NCBI GenBank assembly: GCA_944371685.1 | Contig: CALVXV010000027.1 | Coordinates: 1 to 11,711 of the forward strand | Source of the DNA: an uncultured Bacilli bacterium | GTDB lineage: Bacteria > Bacillota_I > Bacilli_A > RF39 > UBA660 | DNA: 11,711 bases | Direction: 5' to 3' | Shown: positions 1 through 6,352 of the stretch, in pieces | Position numbering within the stretch: the stretch's first letter is position 1 | Layout of the letters: every line of letters begins with the position of its first letter | Notes under the pieces: generated by a model | Seen by the model: the letters and a program-made list of their open reading frames with translations, nothing else | Database searches by the model: none | Told to the model about the DNA's origin: nothing | Translations under genes and position numbers: made by a program

Positions 1-1142
1 ACTCTATCTATAAAAGATTGATATTTTGCATTGCTAGTATTTGAACTGCGACCTTTAATAACAATTTTATCAACCGTCATTTTTTTAGCAATTTCATATT
101 CTTGATCAGTTATATACCCATGTCTTTTCATCAAACTAAGAACAACTAATCTTCGAGATTCTGTCTTATCAGGATTGATATTAGGATCATATGAAACAGG
201 TGATTGGAAAAGACCAGCAATCATCGCTGCCTCAGACACATTCAAATCCTTAGCCTGTTTATTAAAATAAGTCTCAGCTGCTTGCTCAACACCGTAAGCA
301 CCACTACCTAAATAATACGAATTAGCATAAAACTCCAAAATTTCTTCTTTAGAATAATTAGGTTCTATCTGGAACATTGATATATAAATATCTGTAAATT
401 TACGCTTAATTCCTGCAAAACCACTAGATACTGCAGATGTATATTGGTTTTTAGAAACTTGCATTGTTAAAGTAGAAGCTCCACCAGCATTCTGACCTAA
501 AAGCTGTCCAAATGATGCTTTCATAAAACGTGGCAAATCAAAACCGTTATGTTCAAAGAAACGTGAATCCTCAGTTGCTACTATTGCATTAACAAGTTCT
601 TCACTCATATCTTCATAATCAATCTTTTGTCTCATTTGTGTTCCAAGTTTTGCAAACACATTACCATCACTATCAAGTAAAGTACTAGCTTCTTTAGAAT
701 ATAACTTATCAGGATCAAACTTACCAGCTGTAACTGCAATATATATGAAGAAGGCAATACCTAAAATGATACATATTAAGAAGAAAATCAAAAATCCAAG
801 TAATATTTTTTTGCTTAATTTAGTTTTTCTTTTTTTTTCATTTTTTCCTTTACGTCCCTTTTTAGCCATATTTTCACTTCTTTCTTCTAAAGCCATACTA
901 ACCTTATCTGCTTCTTCCTCTAAAATTTCCTCTTTACTTTTTTTCCTTATTTTATTTCTACTATCCAATTTTTTCTTCCACTTGATAAAAGGAATAATCC
1001 AAAACAAATTAATAACCACAAAAACTAATAAAGAAATTAAAATTCCTACTACAAAAATTCCTATAATCAATATAATAATTGATAAAATAAGGACTAATAA
1101 ATTAAATTTATCTTTTTTAAAAAAAGCGACTAAATCCTTCAT
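1..1142 (-). CDS. ponA: Class A penicillin-binding protein 1A (partial, N-terminal 380 residues)
   Basis: This is a bifunctional peptidoglycan glycosyltransferase/transpeptidase anchored in the cytoplasmic membrane. Only the N-terminal part is in the window; the transpeptidase domain lies beyond the left edge. GT51 motifs are clear: ATEDSRFFEH at about 189-198 with catalytic Glu191, GGASTLTMQ at 220-228, and a block from KRKFTD (246) to YYLGSGAYGVEQAAETYF (276-293). A usual single membrane anchor lies at about 112-136, before the glycosyltransferase domain. In front of it is a second hydrophobic block (about 12-52) that could form a helical hairpin, followed by a charged linker. The ATG at 1142 is chosen because it overlaps the recU stop (ATGA) and has GGAGGT five bases upstream. 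An in-frame Met at residue 92 (MAKKGRK) would give a conventional PBP1A N-terminus and is the alternative start. recU-ponA is the standard Bacilli order. Confidence 0.93.
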   Translation of the reverse strand, partial: MKDLVAFFKKDKFNLLVLILSIIILIIGIFVVGILISLLVFVVINLFWIIPFIKWKKKLDSRNKIRKKSKEEILEEEADKVSMALEERSENMAKKGRKGKNEKKRKTKLSKKILLGFLIFFLICIILGIAFFIYIAVTAGKFDPDKLYSKEASTLLDSDGNVFAKLGTQMRQKIDYEDMSEELVNAIVATEDSRFFEHNGFDLPRFMKASFGQLLGQNAGGASTLTMQVSKNQYTSAVSSGFAGIKRKFTDIYISMFQIEPNYSKEEILEFYANSYYLGSGAYGVEQAAETYFNKQAKDLNVSEAAMIAGLFQSPVSYDPNINPDKTESRRLVVLSLMKRHGYITDQEYEIAKKMTVDKIVIKGRSSNTSNAKYQSFIDR

Positions 1143-1711
1143 ACATTACCTCCATCAAAATATAATTTATCTAAAATCTCTAAATAATCCACTCTCGGAT
1201 TATATTTATCTTTAATTATATACCCATTTTCTTCAAAATATGAAAGCGGAATTGATTTACGCGAAGATTCATCTAAAAATTTCATAAGATCTTCAATCGG
1301 TAGTAAAAAAGTTTTATTAATTGTTGTAAACCTAACAATTAAAAAACCAATTCCTCCATGCTTGTATATCATATTTAAATGCTTAATTTGGTGTGGGTGA
1401 ATATTATTCAAAGGAAAAGAAGTTTTTAACTTGGTTTCTTTAGCTTCAAAGTCAATATACTTTCCTTTATATATTCCATTGTAATCAGTTGTTGATGGGG
1501 TTTTAAAATAACCTTCCTTGATAACCGCTTCACTTCTTGAAGGATAATTCACCTTCGAAATAGTAATCGGCGTCGGTTTCTTATATATAACCGCTTTATC
1601 ATTGATAAGGTAATAATCATTACTAGCTTTTAAATCAGCTTCTAATGTCATTCCTCTGTTAGCGTATGTATTTATATTTTTAAAACTAGTTGCCCCCGTA
1701 ATCTTCATCAT
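1139..1711 (-). CDS. recU: Holliday junction resolvase RecU
   Basis: RecU is a homodimeric endonuclease that resolves four-way junctions in recombination and chromosome segregation. The product is 190 residues, near the usual 170-200. It shows the N-terminal NRGMTLE segment (18-24), the catalytic block TPSTTDYNG...YIDFEAKET with Asp76, Glu89 and Lys91, and IHPHQIKHL (104-112). The D-x12-E-x-K spacing matches the B. subtilis enzyme as I know it. The start is the first of two adjacent ATGs and has GGTG five bases upstream. The TGA stop overlaps the ATG of the downstream PBP, so the two are translationally coupled. Transcription should come from the TTGGCA/TATAAT promoter at 1727-1755. The coupling of a recombination enzyme with a septal or wall synthase is conserved across Bacilli. 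Confidence 0.95.
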   Translation of the reverse strand: MMKITGATSFKNINTYANRGMTLEADLKASNDYYLINDKAVIYKKPTPITISKVNYPSRSEAVIKEGYFKTPSTTDYNGIYKGKYIDFEAKETKLKTSFPLNNIHPHQIKHLNMIYKHGGIGFLIVRFTTINKTFLLPIEDLMKFLDESSRKSIPLSYFEENGYIIKDKYNPRVDYLEILDKLYFDGGNV

Positions 1712-1726
1712 ATTAACACCATCATA

Positions 1727-1755
1727 ATTATACTATATTTACAAAAATTTGCCAA
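1727..1755 (-). promoter_or_regulatory. recU-ponA promoter
   Basis: On the minus strand there is a -35 TTGGCA (1750-1755), a 17-bp spacer and a perfect -10 TATAAT (1727-1732). The expected start of transcription, 6-7 bases downstream, falls on the GGTG ribosome-binding site (1717-1720), so the mRNA leader would be only about 9-10 nt. Confidence 0.8.
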
Positions 1756-1781
1756 CTTCTTGACAATAAAATTAAGAAGTT
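1754..1781. promoter_or_regulatory. Inverted-repeat operator candidate between divergent promoters
   Basis: This is a perfect 8-bp inverted repeat, AACTTCTT (1754-1761) and AAGAAGTT (1774-1781), with a 12-bp spacer. Arm centres are 20 bp apart, about two helical turns. The left arm touches the -35 boxes of both divergent promoters. Neither predicted transcript includes the whole repeat, so a protein-binding site is more likely than an RNA hairpin. The regulator is unknown. Confidence 0.45.
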
Positions 1782-1788
1782 CTAAATA
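1760..1788 (+). promoter_or_regulatory. Plus-strand promoter facing away from recU
   Basis: A consensus -35 TTGACA (1760-1765) is followed by a 17-bp spacer and a -10-like TAAATA (1783-1788). It would transcribe the small ORF at 1855 and possibly the broken CmpB-like gene. Confidence 0.55.
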
Positions 1789-1854
1789 TAGCTACTATTG
1801 TCGAAATCATAGAAAAAATAAAATCCAAATGTTATCATAAAACCGGTGACCAGT

Positions 1855-1953
1855 ATGAACATAGATAAAATAAATGAAATATTTAATGAAATGAAAGAAG
1901 ATGTCAAATATATAAAATTAAAATCATCTGTAATTATAAATCGCAAAAAATAA
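1855..1953 (+). CDS. Possible 32-residue peptide, unrecognised
   Basis: A short ORF begins with ATG at 1855 and ends with TAA at 1951-1953. The peptide is charged and probably helical (MNIDKINEIF followed by an acidic/basic stretch), with no membrane segment and no motif I recognise. A weak GGTGA lies six bases upstream. It sits between a consensus-like promoter and the promoter of the broken membrane gene. It could be a real microprotein, a leader peptide, a remnant of a longer gene or chance. Codon use is ordinary for this AT-rich sequence, so it does not decide the matter. Confidence 0.3.
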   Translation: MNIDKINEIFNEMKEDVKYIKLKSSVIINRKK

Positions 1954-1957
1954 AATA

Positions 1958-1986
1958 TTGTCAAATAGAAAATTATAGTGTAAAAT
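1958..1986 (+). promoter_or_regulatory. Promoter of the CmpB-like pseudogene
   Basis: -35 TTGTCA (1958-1963), 17-bp spacer, -10 TAAAAT (1981-1986). A GAGG ribosome-binding site follows at 1999-2002. The promoter looks intact although the gene it serves is broken. Confidence 0.6.
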
Positions 1987-2009
1987 TACTCAAAAAGCGA
2001 GGTAATATT

Positions 2010-2661
2010 ATACTTAAAATTTTCTATATTTTTATAATTTATTCTATTCTAGGCTGGCTTATGGAAGTAATTATTGTATCTTCCAAAAAAAGAAAAATAA
2101 CTGCTAGAGGATTCTTAATTGGACCGTGGTGTCCAATCTATGGCTTAGGAGCTTTATTTATTACCTTATTACTCAAAAAATATTATGATGATCCAATTGC
2201 TCTTTTTGTCATGTCTTTTCTAATGGGTACCATATTAGAATACCTAACTAGTTATATAATGGAAAAATTATTTCGTGCCAGATGGTGGGACTATAGTAAC
2301 CATAAATTTCAAATAAATGGTAGAGTAAGTTTAACCACCTCATTAGGCTTCTGAGCTTTAGGACTAATCCTAGTATACATTCTAAATCCATTTTTTCTAA
2401 GAATAATAAAAAAATATCCCATTAATTATTTTCAATATTATTATGATATTTGTACTGTTAATTTTCATAACTGATGTTATTACCTCATATAAAATAATAT
2501 CTAAAATTAAAATATCAAAAGATAAAGATGTTAAAGACCTTACAGAAAAATATACTGAAGAAGTAAAGAAACATTTACGCAATAAATCAATATTCAATCG
2601 TAGATTACTAAACGCCTTTCCACATCTTCAATTTATAAATAACAAAAAAACTCCAAAATAA
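2010..2661 (+). pseudogene. CmpB-like (PF06541) membrane protein, broken by three lesions
   Basis: The conceptual product is a multi-pass membrane protein of the family annotated as putative ABC-transporter type IV (CmpB-like). Family hallmarks are IIYSILGWLMEV near the N-terminus, ARGFLIGPWCPIYGLGAL, RWWDYSNHKFQINGR, and RRLLNAFPHL at the C-terminus. Three faults are visible. First, homology begins before the first ATG (2061); the codon 7 nt after GAGG (1999-2002) is ATA at 2010, and no ATG, GTG or TTG is available upstream in the open frame. Second, TGA at 2352-2354 sits where the family would be expected to have Trp. Third, the frame shifts by one base at an A7 run (about 2406-2412), after which the C-terminus is open in the +1 frame to TAA at 2659-2661. 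Two of the faults fit G-to-A changes. A small truncated protein from 2061 to 2354 is possible but would lack the first membrane motif. Confidence 0.85.
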
Positions 2662-2670
2662 CGGAGTTTT
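2647..2670. terminator. Bidirectional terminator between CmpB-like pseudogene and XRE gene
   Basis: Stem AAAACTCC (2647-2654) pairs with GGAGTTTT (2663-2670) around an 8-nt loop. On the plus strand it runs into TTTTATTTTT; on the minus strand the hairpin is followed by a run of Ts. It serves the two convergent genes and overlaps the stop codon of the XRE gene. Confidence 0.8.
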
Positions 2671-2947
2671 ATTTTTGCCTAAAATATTCAATTAACTCTA
2701 AAACAATTTTAACCTCTTTATCATTTAACCCATCTATATTGATAGCCTTGTCATTTTTAAAATTAAGTAAATAATCCGTTGAAACATCAAATAAGGTAGC
2801 TAGCTCTACAATATATTGCGTTGATGGCACTGAAATACCTTGCTCCCAAGCATTCACACTAGATCTTGTTATACCAAGCTTGTCCGCTAAAGCTTTCTGT
2901 GATAAACCCTTATTTTCCCTTAATATTTTTATCTTACTTGCTATCAT
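2669..2947 (-). CDS. XRE-family helix-turn-helix transcriptional regulator
   Basis: This is a small DNA-binding repressor of the Cro/CI (HTH_3) type, 92 residues. The HTH lies at about 16-37, read as LSQKALADKLGITRSSVNAW, followed by EQGISVPS (35-42) and the family tail LATLFDVSTDYLL (49-61). After a short linker there is a C-terminal helix (75-91), probably for dimerisation. The start has GGTGAT directly upstream at 5-nt distance. The gene is divergent from the DUF6273-like surface protein gene, so it may control that gene, itself, or both; this is inferred from position only. There is no toxin or phage gene beside it. The stop codon is embedded in the shared terminator. Confidence 0.93.
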   Translation of the reverse strand: MIASKIKILRENKGLSQKALADKLGITRSSVNAWEQGISVPSTQYIVELATLFDVSTDYLLNFKNDKAINIDGLNDKEVKIVLELIEYFRQK

Positions 2948-2962
2948 ATAATCACCAACAAA

Positions 2963-2971
2963 ATAGTAACA
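2963..2971 (-). promoter_or_regulatory. XRE gene promoter, extended -10
   Basis: The minus strand reads TGTTACTAT: extended TGn plus -10 TACTAT (2963-2968). No convincing -35 is seen. The GGTG ribosome-binding site (2953-2956) begins exactly 6 nt after the -10, as for recU and the first M15 gene. A weak palindrome, CATT-N5-AATG (2989-3001), lies upstream and could be an operator. Confidence 0.5.
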
Positions 2972-3010
2972 TCTTCAGCATGACATTACATTATCACAAT
3001 GATGTTTCAA

Positions 3011-3039
3011 ATGACAAAACCAAATAATTATGTTAACCT
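3011..3039 (+). promoter_or_regulatory. Weak promoter candidate for the DUF6273-like gene
   Basis: -35-like ATGACA (3011-3016), 17-bp spacer, -10-like TAACCT (3034-3039) preceded by TGT (extended -10). It is the best candidate in front of the strong GGGGAGG ribosome-binding site at 3054-3060, but the match is modest. Confidence 0.35.
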
Positions 3040-3067
3040 CTTATTAGAAAATAGGGGAGGATTAGTT

Positions 3068-4003
3068 ATGAAAAATAAATTAAAAAAATTTTTAACATCA
3101 TACTTTCCAGGCTTTATATTAGGTATTATATCTGTCGGAATAATTACAGTGTATGCTACAACATATTTTCCAAGTAATGATGTAACATATGATAATCAGG
3201 ACAGTAAATTACAATCAACAAATGTCCAAGATGCTATAGATGAACTATATGGAGTATGTTTTCCGCCTAAAGCTAGTGACCAAATAATTGAAGATGGGAA
3301 ATTAGAACAAGATCCATATGAATGTAGATATTTCTTTACTGGAGCAAATCCTAATAATTATATAACCTTTAATAATGAAAAAGCTGGATGGAGAATAATA
3401 TCAGTAGAATGTGATGGAACAATAAAAATAATGAGAAATCAGAGTATTGAAAATATGGCATGGGATAGTTCTAATAGTAACAATTGGGTGCGACCTGCCA
3501 CTTTAAATACATATTTGAATAAAACATATTTAACAAGTCAATTAAGTAGTGAAGCTCAAGGACAGATAGTAGCCAAAGATTTCAGTATAGGATCAGTAAA
3601 TTATAATGAAACAGATTTACAAAGAGCAATAAATAATGAAAATAGTAGAAAGTGGAATGGAAAAGTAGCTTTACCAACAGTCACAGAGTATTTAAGAACA
3701 AATTCAAGTAATGATTGTAAAAATCTTGATACATATATAAGTAATTATAGTACGTGCCAAAATAACACTTGGATGTTGTCTTCAAATATTAGTTACTGGT
3801 GGACTTTATCGCCTTTTTCTGATCTTTCTGCTTATTATGGTGTATATTTTATTTCTTCTGATGGAAAGATTAGTGACTATGGTGATGTCAATGATGATCC
3901 TGTACAATCGAATAAGGAAGTAAGACCTGCCCTTTATCTATCATCTGAAGTCAAAATTGCAGGAGGTACAGGTACCCAATCTGACCCATATACAATTGAA
4001 TAA
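3068..4003 (+). CDS. Exported DUF6273-like surface protein with putative hypervariable C-terminal segment
   Basis: The product is 311 residues. An N-terminal basic stretch is followed by one hydrophobic segment (about 13-32), a signal peptide or anchor. Next comes LQSTNVQDAIDELYG (48-62), a motif I know from surface and pilin-like proteins of gut Firmicutes. The body carries GWRIISVECDGTIKIMR (107-123), KVALPTVTEYLR (199-210), WWTLSP (244-249) and VRPALYL (285-291), and ends GGTGTQSDPYTI. This layout resembles DUF6273 domains with a C-type-lectin/FGE-like end. Cys 64, 86, 115, 217 and 230 could form disulfides outside the cell. The start at 3068 is supported by GGGGAGG at 7 nt; an in-frame ATG at 2999 lacks a ribosome-binding site. 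Residues 250-278 use 26 NNY codons out of 29, unlike the A-rich rest of the gene. The ligand or function is unknown; adhesion is an inference. Confidence 0.85.
   Translation: MKNKLKKFLTSYFPGFILGIISVGIITVYATTYFPSNDVTYDNQDSKLQSTNVQDAIDELYGVCFPPKASDQIIEDGKLEQDPYECRYFFTGANPNNYITFNNEKAGWRIISVECDGTIKIMRNQSIENMAWDSSNSNNWVRPATLNTYLNKTYLTSQLSSEAQGQIVAKDFSIGSVNYNETDLQRAINNENSRKWNGKVALPTVTEYLRTNSSNDCKNLDTYISNYSTCQNNTWMLSSNISYWWTLSPFSDLSAYYGVYFISSDGKISDYGDVNDDPVQSNKEVRPALYLSSEVKIAGGTGTQSDPYTIE
3815..3942 (+). other. Candidate diversity-generating variable region in the surface protein gene
   Basis: From 3815 to 3901, 26 of 29 codons end in T or C while first and second positions vary widely (ttt, tct, gat, ctt, gct, tat, ggt, att, agt, gtc, aat, cct). 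Adenine-directed mutagenesis of AAY codons leaves this pattern. The segment is flanked by conserved WWTLSP coding sequence upstream and a conserved GC-richer stretch downstream (about 3920-3942, coding VRPALYLS), which would suit an IMH-like end. No reverse transcriptase or template repeat is in the window, so this is an inference from codon pattern only. Confidence 0.4.
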
Positions 4004-4005
4004 TC

Positions 4006-4041
4006 AAAAAAAGCTAAGACATCACAAATCTTAGTTTTTTT
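4006..4041. terminator. Bidirectional terminator between surface protein gene and M15 gene
   Basis: Stem CTAAGA (4014-4019) pairs with TCTTAG (4029-4034) around a 9-nt loop. It is flanked by an A-run on the left and T7 on the right, so it can terminate both convergent transcripts. The stop codon of the minus-strand gene (4031-4033) lies inside the stem. Confidence 0.8.
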
Positions 4042-5104
4042 CTATATAATAAGCATAATATTCTTCTAACGTAATGTCATCATCGTGAATTATTTTAGCT
4101 GCCTCTAACCCCACATATCTGTAATGCCACGGCTCATATTTATATCCTGTAATATCTTCTTTTCCTTTCGGAAACCTTAAGATAAATCCATATTTATATG
4201 CATTATATAAAAGCCAGTTGGCCTCATCTGTTCCTTCAAAAGAATCATCTATCACATTTAAATCACTACATAACCCAGTCTGATGTTCTGAATATCCTGG
4301 CCTTGCCGAATACTTATCTGCGGCCTCTTGTCCATCTCTTTGAATATATTTATTATATAAATTTTCCTGATAATCGTAAGTCCTAAAAGCCGAAGCATTA
4401 TATAAAATAATATTATCAAGTTTCGCCGCATCCACCATCTTCATTAAAGCATCGGCAGCTTCTTTTCTCATCCTACTATTCGCCCCTCTGTTATATTGAC
4501 CACCTAAACTAACTAAATCAGAAGGTATATAATCTTCTTTCAAATGGAAAAACTTATTAACTAATACTAAGTTATTATAATTCAAATTACTATCATAACT
4601 CACACTATAAAACCCTAAATCTGCTTTTGAATTAACCATGCCAATAACCTTTTTCACATCTGCGTTGTGGCTATTTCCATAATCTAAATATCTTGCCACA
4701 TTATCATTTATATAATACTTTTCCTTAACCAAACTCGCCAGCAAACTACTAGCTGGATAATTACTTAAATCATACCCAGAATTCACAATAGTAATAATAT
4801 CATTTATATTAGAATCTTTGTTTTTCATATAATATTCTATGTAATTAGAAAAATTATTTTCATTATATTCAGCCGAAGATAAAATATTGATTAAACTCTT
4901 ATCATACCCAAGTTCTAAAACATCACTGTAATCATTTTCCGAAACCTTACTTAAAATAAGCGCAACCTCATTATCCGAATATCCTTTATCTAAAAGTAAC
5001 TCGTCAATACTTTTCTCGTCATCTTTATTTAAAAAGAAAAAAAATGAAAATAAAGTAACCCCAAAAAGTAAAATCAATATAACTATTAATACTTTTTTTC
5101 CCAT
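4031..5104 (-). CDS. Membrane-anchored M15B D,D-carboxypeptidase (VanY-like), second of a tandem pair
   Basis: This is probably a zinc D-alanyl-D-alanine carboxypeptidase that trims the peptidoglycan stem peptide outside the membrane. The protein has 357 residues. A hydrophobic N-terminal anchor (about 4-25) is followed by a 150-residue helical region with GYSDNEV-type repeats, then the peptidase domain from about 190. Zinc and catalytic residues are all present: SEHQTGLCSDL with His274 and Asp281, and YEPWHYRYVG with Glu324 and His327. The SAFRTYDYQ motif (238-246) is typical of the family. The start at 5104 has AGGGTGA upstream, and this ribosome-binding site overlaps the stop codon of the preceding paralogue, 10 nt away, so the two form one operon. 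A role in vancomycin resistance is not implied because no van genes are near. Confidence 0.9.
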   Translation of the reverse strand: MGKKVLIVILILLFGVTLFSFFFFLNKDDEKSIDELLLDKGYSDNEVALILSKVSENDYSDVLELGYDKSLINILSSAEYNENNFSNYIEYYMKNKDSNINDIITIVNSGYDLSNYPASSLLASLVKEKYYINDNVARYLDYGNSHNADVKKVIGMVNSKADLGFYSVSYDSNLNYNNLVLVNKFFHLKEDYIPSDLVSLGGQYNRGANSRMRKEAADALMKMVDAAKLDNIILYNASAFRTYDYQENLYNKYIQRDGQEAADKYSARPGYSEHQTGLCSDLNVIDDSFEGTDEANWLLYNAYKYGFILRFPKGKEDITGYKYEPWHYRYVGLEAAKIIHDDDITLEEYYAYYIEKN

Positions 5105-5114
5105 ATTCTCACCC

Positions 5115-6062
5115 TTATTTATCTAAATAATATGCATAATATTCATCATAAGTTAAACCACTATCATAAACTTTCTTCGCTAAATCTTTTCCTACATATC
5201 TATAATGCCATGCCTCGTAGTTATATCCTGTAATATCCTCTTTATCCTTAGGATACCTTAAAATAAAACCATATTTATAGCTATTTTCACTAAGCCATTT
5301 AAACTCATCAGTACTCTCAAACGTCTCCATATTTGACCCTGGTGAAAAAATATCAACTGAAAGCCCTGTCTGATGTTCTGAATAATCTGGTCTTGCCGCA
5401 TACTGATCGGCATACTCCTGGCCGCGGTTACTTTCATAATCATCGTATATCTCCTTTTGAACTTCATAAGTCCTATAAGAAGAATTAACTATCAGCGTAA
5501 GACCTTCTTCTTTAGCCGCATTAAACATCTCGATAAATGCATTGTATACATCTTTTCTAATACTATTGCCTGGATATGAATACCAATTACTCATCTCCAC
5601 CACATCTGAAGGCGCATATTTTTCTGGAAGTGAAGTATACTTATTAACTAAAATCGCATATCCTTTATCCATATCAGCTTTTTTAGTATGCGTATATGGC
5701 TTATTATTTGCCCCAACATTAACTAAAGCAATAACCTTAGTATAATTGACCTTCTTATCGCCATACACATCATCAATATACTTAATATACTTATCATAAT
5801 TCTTCCAAAGAAAATATTTTTCCTTCATCAAAGGAATAAAATCATCCTCATATTTATGTTCTATCGCATAAGTAATATATTTTGAATCAAATTTTAAAAT
5901 TTCCTTAATTTCACTTTCGCTATAACCTGCCTCACCAAGCCTATACTCATCACTTGTATAATACTTATATAAGTTTATGCCACATATAGTTAAAATAACT
6001 ATTAATATAATCACTATAATTGCAATAATTGGGCCTTTTTTTATTCTTCTTTTATAATACAT
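5115..6062 (-). CDS. Membrane-anchored M15B D,D-carboxypeptidase (VanY-like), first of a tandem pair
   Basis: This is a paralogue of the downstream gene, 315 residues. It has a short basic N-terminus and one membrane anchor (about 10-31). A helical linker region with AGYSESEIKEIL (45-56) follows, and the peptidase domain starts at about 145. Metal and catalytic residues are intact: YSEHQTGLSVDIF with His230 and Asp237, and YEAWHYRYVG with Glu283 and His286. SSYRTYEVQ (194-202) is the substrate-side motif. Both copies end with nearly the same DEYYAYY/EEYYAYY tail, which points to tandem duplication followed by divergence in the N-terminal part. The ATG at 6062 has GGTG at 5 nt and an extended -10 promoter immediately upstream. 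The likely role is peptidoglycan maturation. The different helical regions may set where each acts, but that is inference. Confidence 0.9.
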   Translation of the reverse strand: MYYKRRIKKGPIIAIIVIILIVILTICGINLYKYYTSDEYRLGEAGYSESEIKEILKFDSKYITYAIEHKYEDDFIPLMKEKYFLWKNYDKYIKYIDDVYGDKKVNYTKVIALVNVGANNKPYTHTKKADMDKGYAILVNKYTSLPEKYAPSDVVEMSNWYSYPGNSIRKDVYNAFIEMFNAAKEEGLTLIVNSSYRTYEVQKEIYDDYESNRGQEYADQYAARPDYSEHQTGLSVDIFSPGSNMETFESTDEFKWLSENSYKYGFILRYPKDKEDITGYNYEAWHYRYVGKDLAKKVYDSGLTYDEYYAYYLDK

Positions 6063-6077
6063 AACATCACCATCATC

Positions 6078-6086
6078 ATTATATCA
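6078..6086 (-). promoter_or_regulatory. Extended -10 promoter of the M15 pair
   Basis: The minus strand reads TGATATAAT (TGn plus perfect TATAAT at 6078-6083). No good -35 is visible at 16-18 bp. GGTG at 6068-6071 starts 6 nt after the -10, so transcription should begin at or within the ribosome-binding site. Confidence 0.65.
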
Positions 6087-6345
6087 TCTTTCCTTAAAAT
6101 ATACTATTAAGAAAACCTTAATTTCTCTCTTTACACATTGTCACTTTTTGAAAGTCTTTGGAGAATGTGACATCTTATAATATAAAATGGTAATATTTAA
6201 GTAAGATAAGATAATAAATTTCTAAAAATAAAAATCTTAAAACGTAAATTTACATTTAATTTTCAAAATCCTTATCGTAAGCTAAGCTAGTCAAAATTTA
6301 TTTTGCATTTCGTTCCAATTATCTATACAAATTCTAAAATAAATG
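6087..6345. other. Intergenic region without a recognisable gene
   Basis: This is the non-coding centre of the gap between the divergent M15 and ruvX operons. It is AT-rich with no convincing ORF on either strand. Visible items are a 6-bp inverted repeat TGTCAC/GTGACA (6139-6144 and 6167-6172), and a plus-strand TATAAT (6176-6181) with no -35 at proper distance. A small RNA cannot be excluded, but no stable stem with a terminator was seen. Confidence 0.5.
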
Positions 6346-6352
6346 GTACAAT
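6324..6352 (+). promoter_or_regulatory. ruvX operon promoter
   Basis: -35-like TATACA (6324-6329), 17-bp spacer, -10 TACAAT (6347-6352) preceded by TGG, giving an extended -10. The -10 lies inside a perfect palindrome. Confidence 0.6.

Noticed and set aside
745..1215. 156-codon ORF on the plus strand
   Set aside because: It is antisense to the PBP1A and recU coding sequences, is extremely Lys/Ile/Leu-rich, lacks a ribosome-binding site, and is a by-product of the AT-rich sense codons.
2352..2354. UGA read as Trp (Mycoplasma-type code)
   Set aside because: recU ends in TGA within a classical ATGA overlap, ruvX ends in TGA, and Trp in the intact genes is TGG. The same broken gene also has a start defect and a frameshift, so a nonsense mutation explains it better.
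2999..3067. Upstream ATG extending the surface protein by 23 residues
   Set aside because: It has no ribosome-binding site and would place extra sequence before a clear signal or anchor segment, while GGGGAGG sits 7 nt before the ATG at 3068.
6139..6181. Small RNA or promoter around TGTCAC/GTGACA and TATAAT in the divergent intergenic region
   Set aside because: The stem is only 6 bp with a 22-nt gap, no -35 lies at a workable distance from TATAAT, and no terminator follows.
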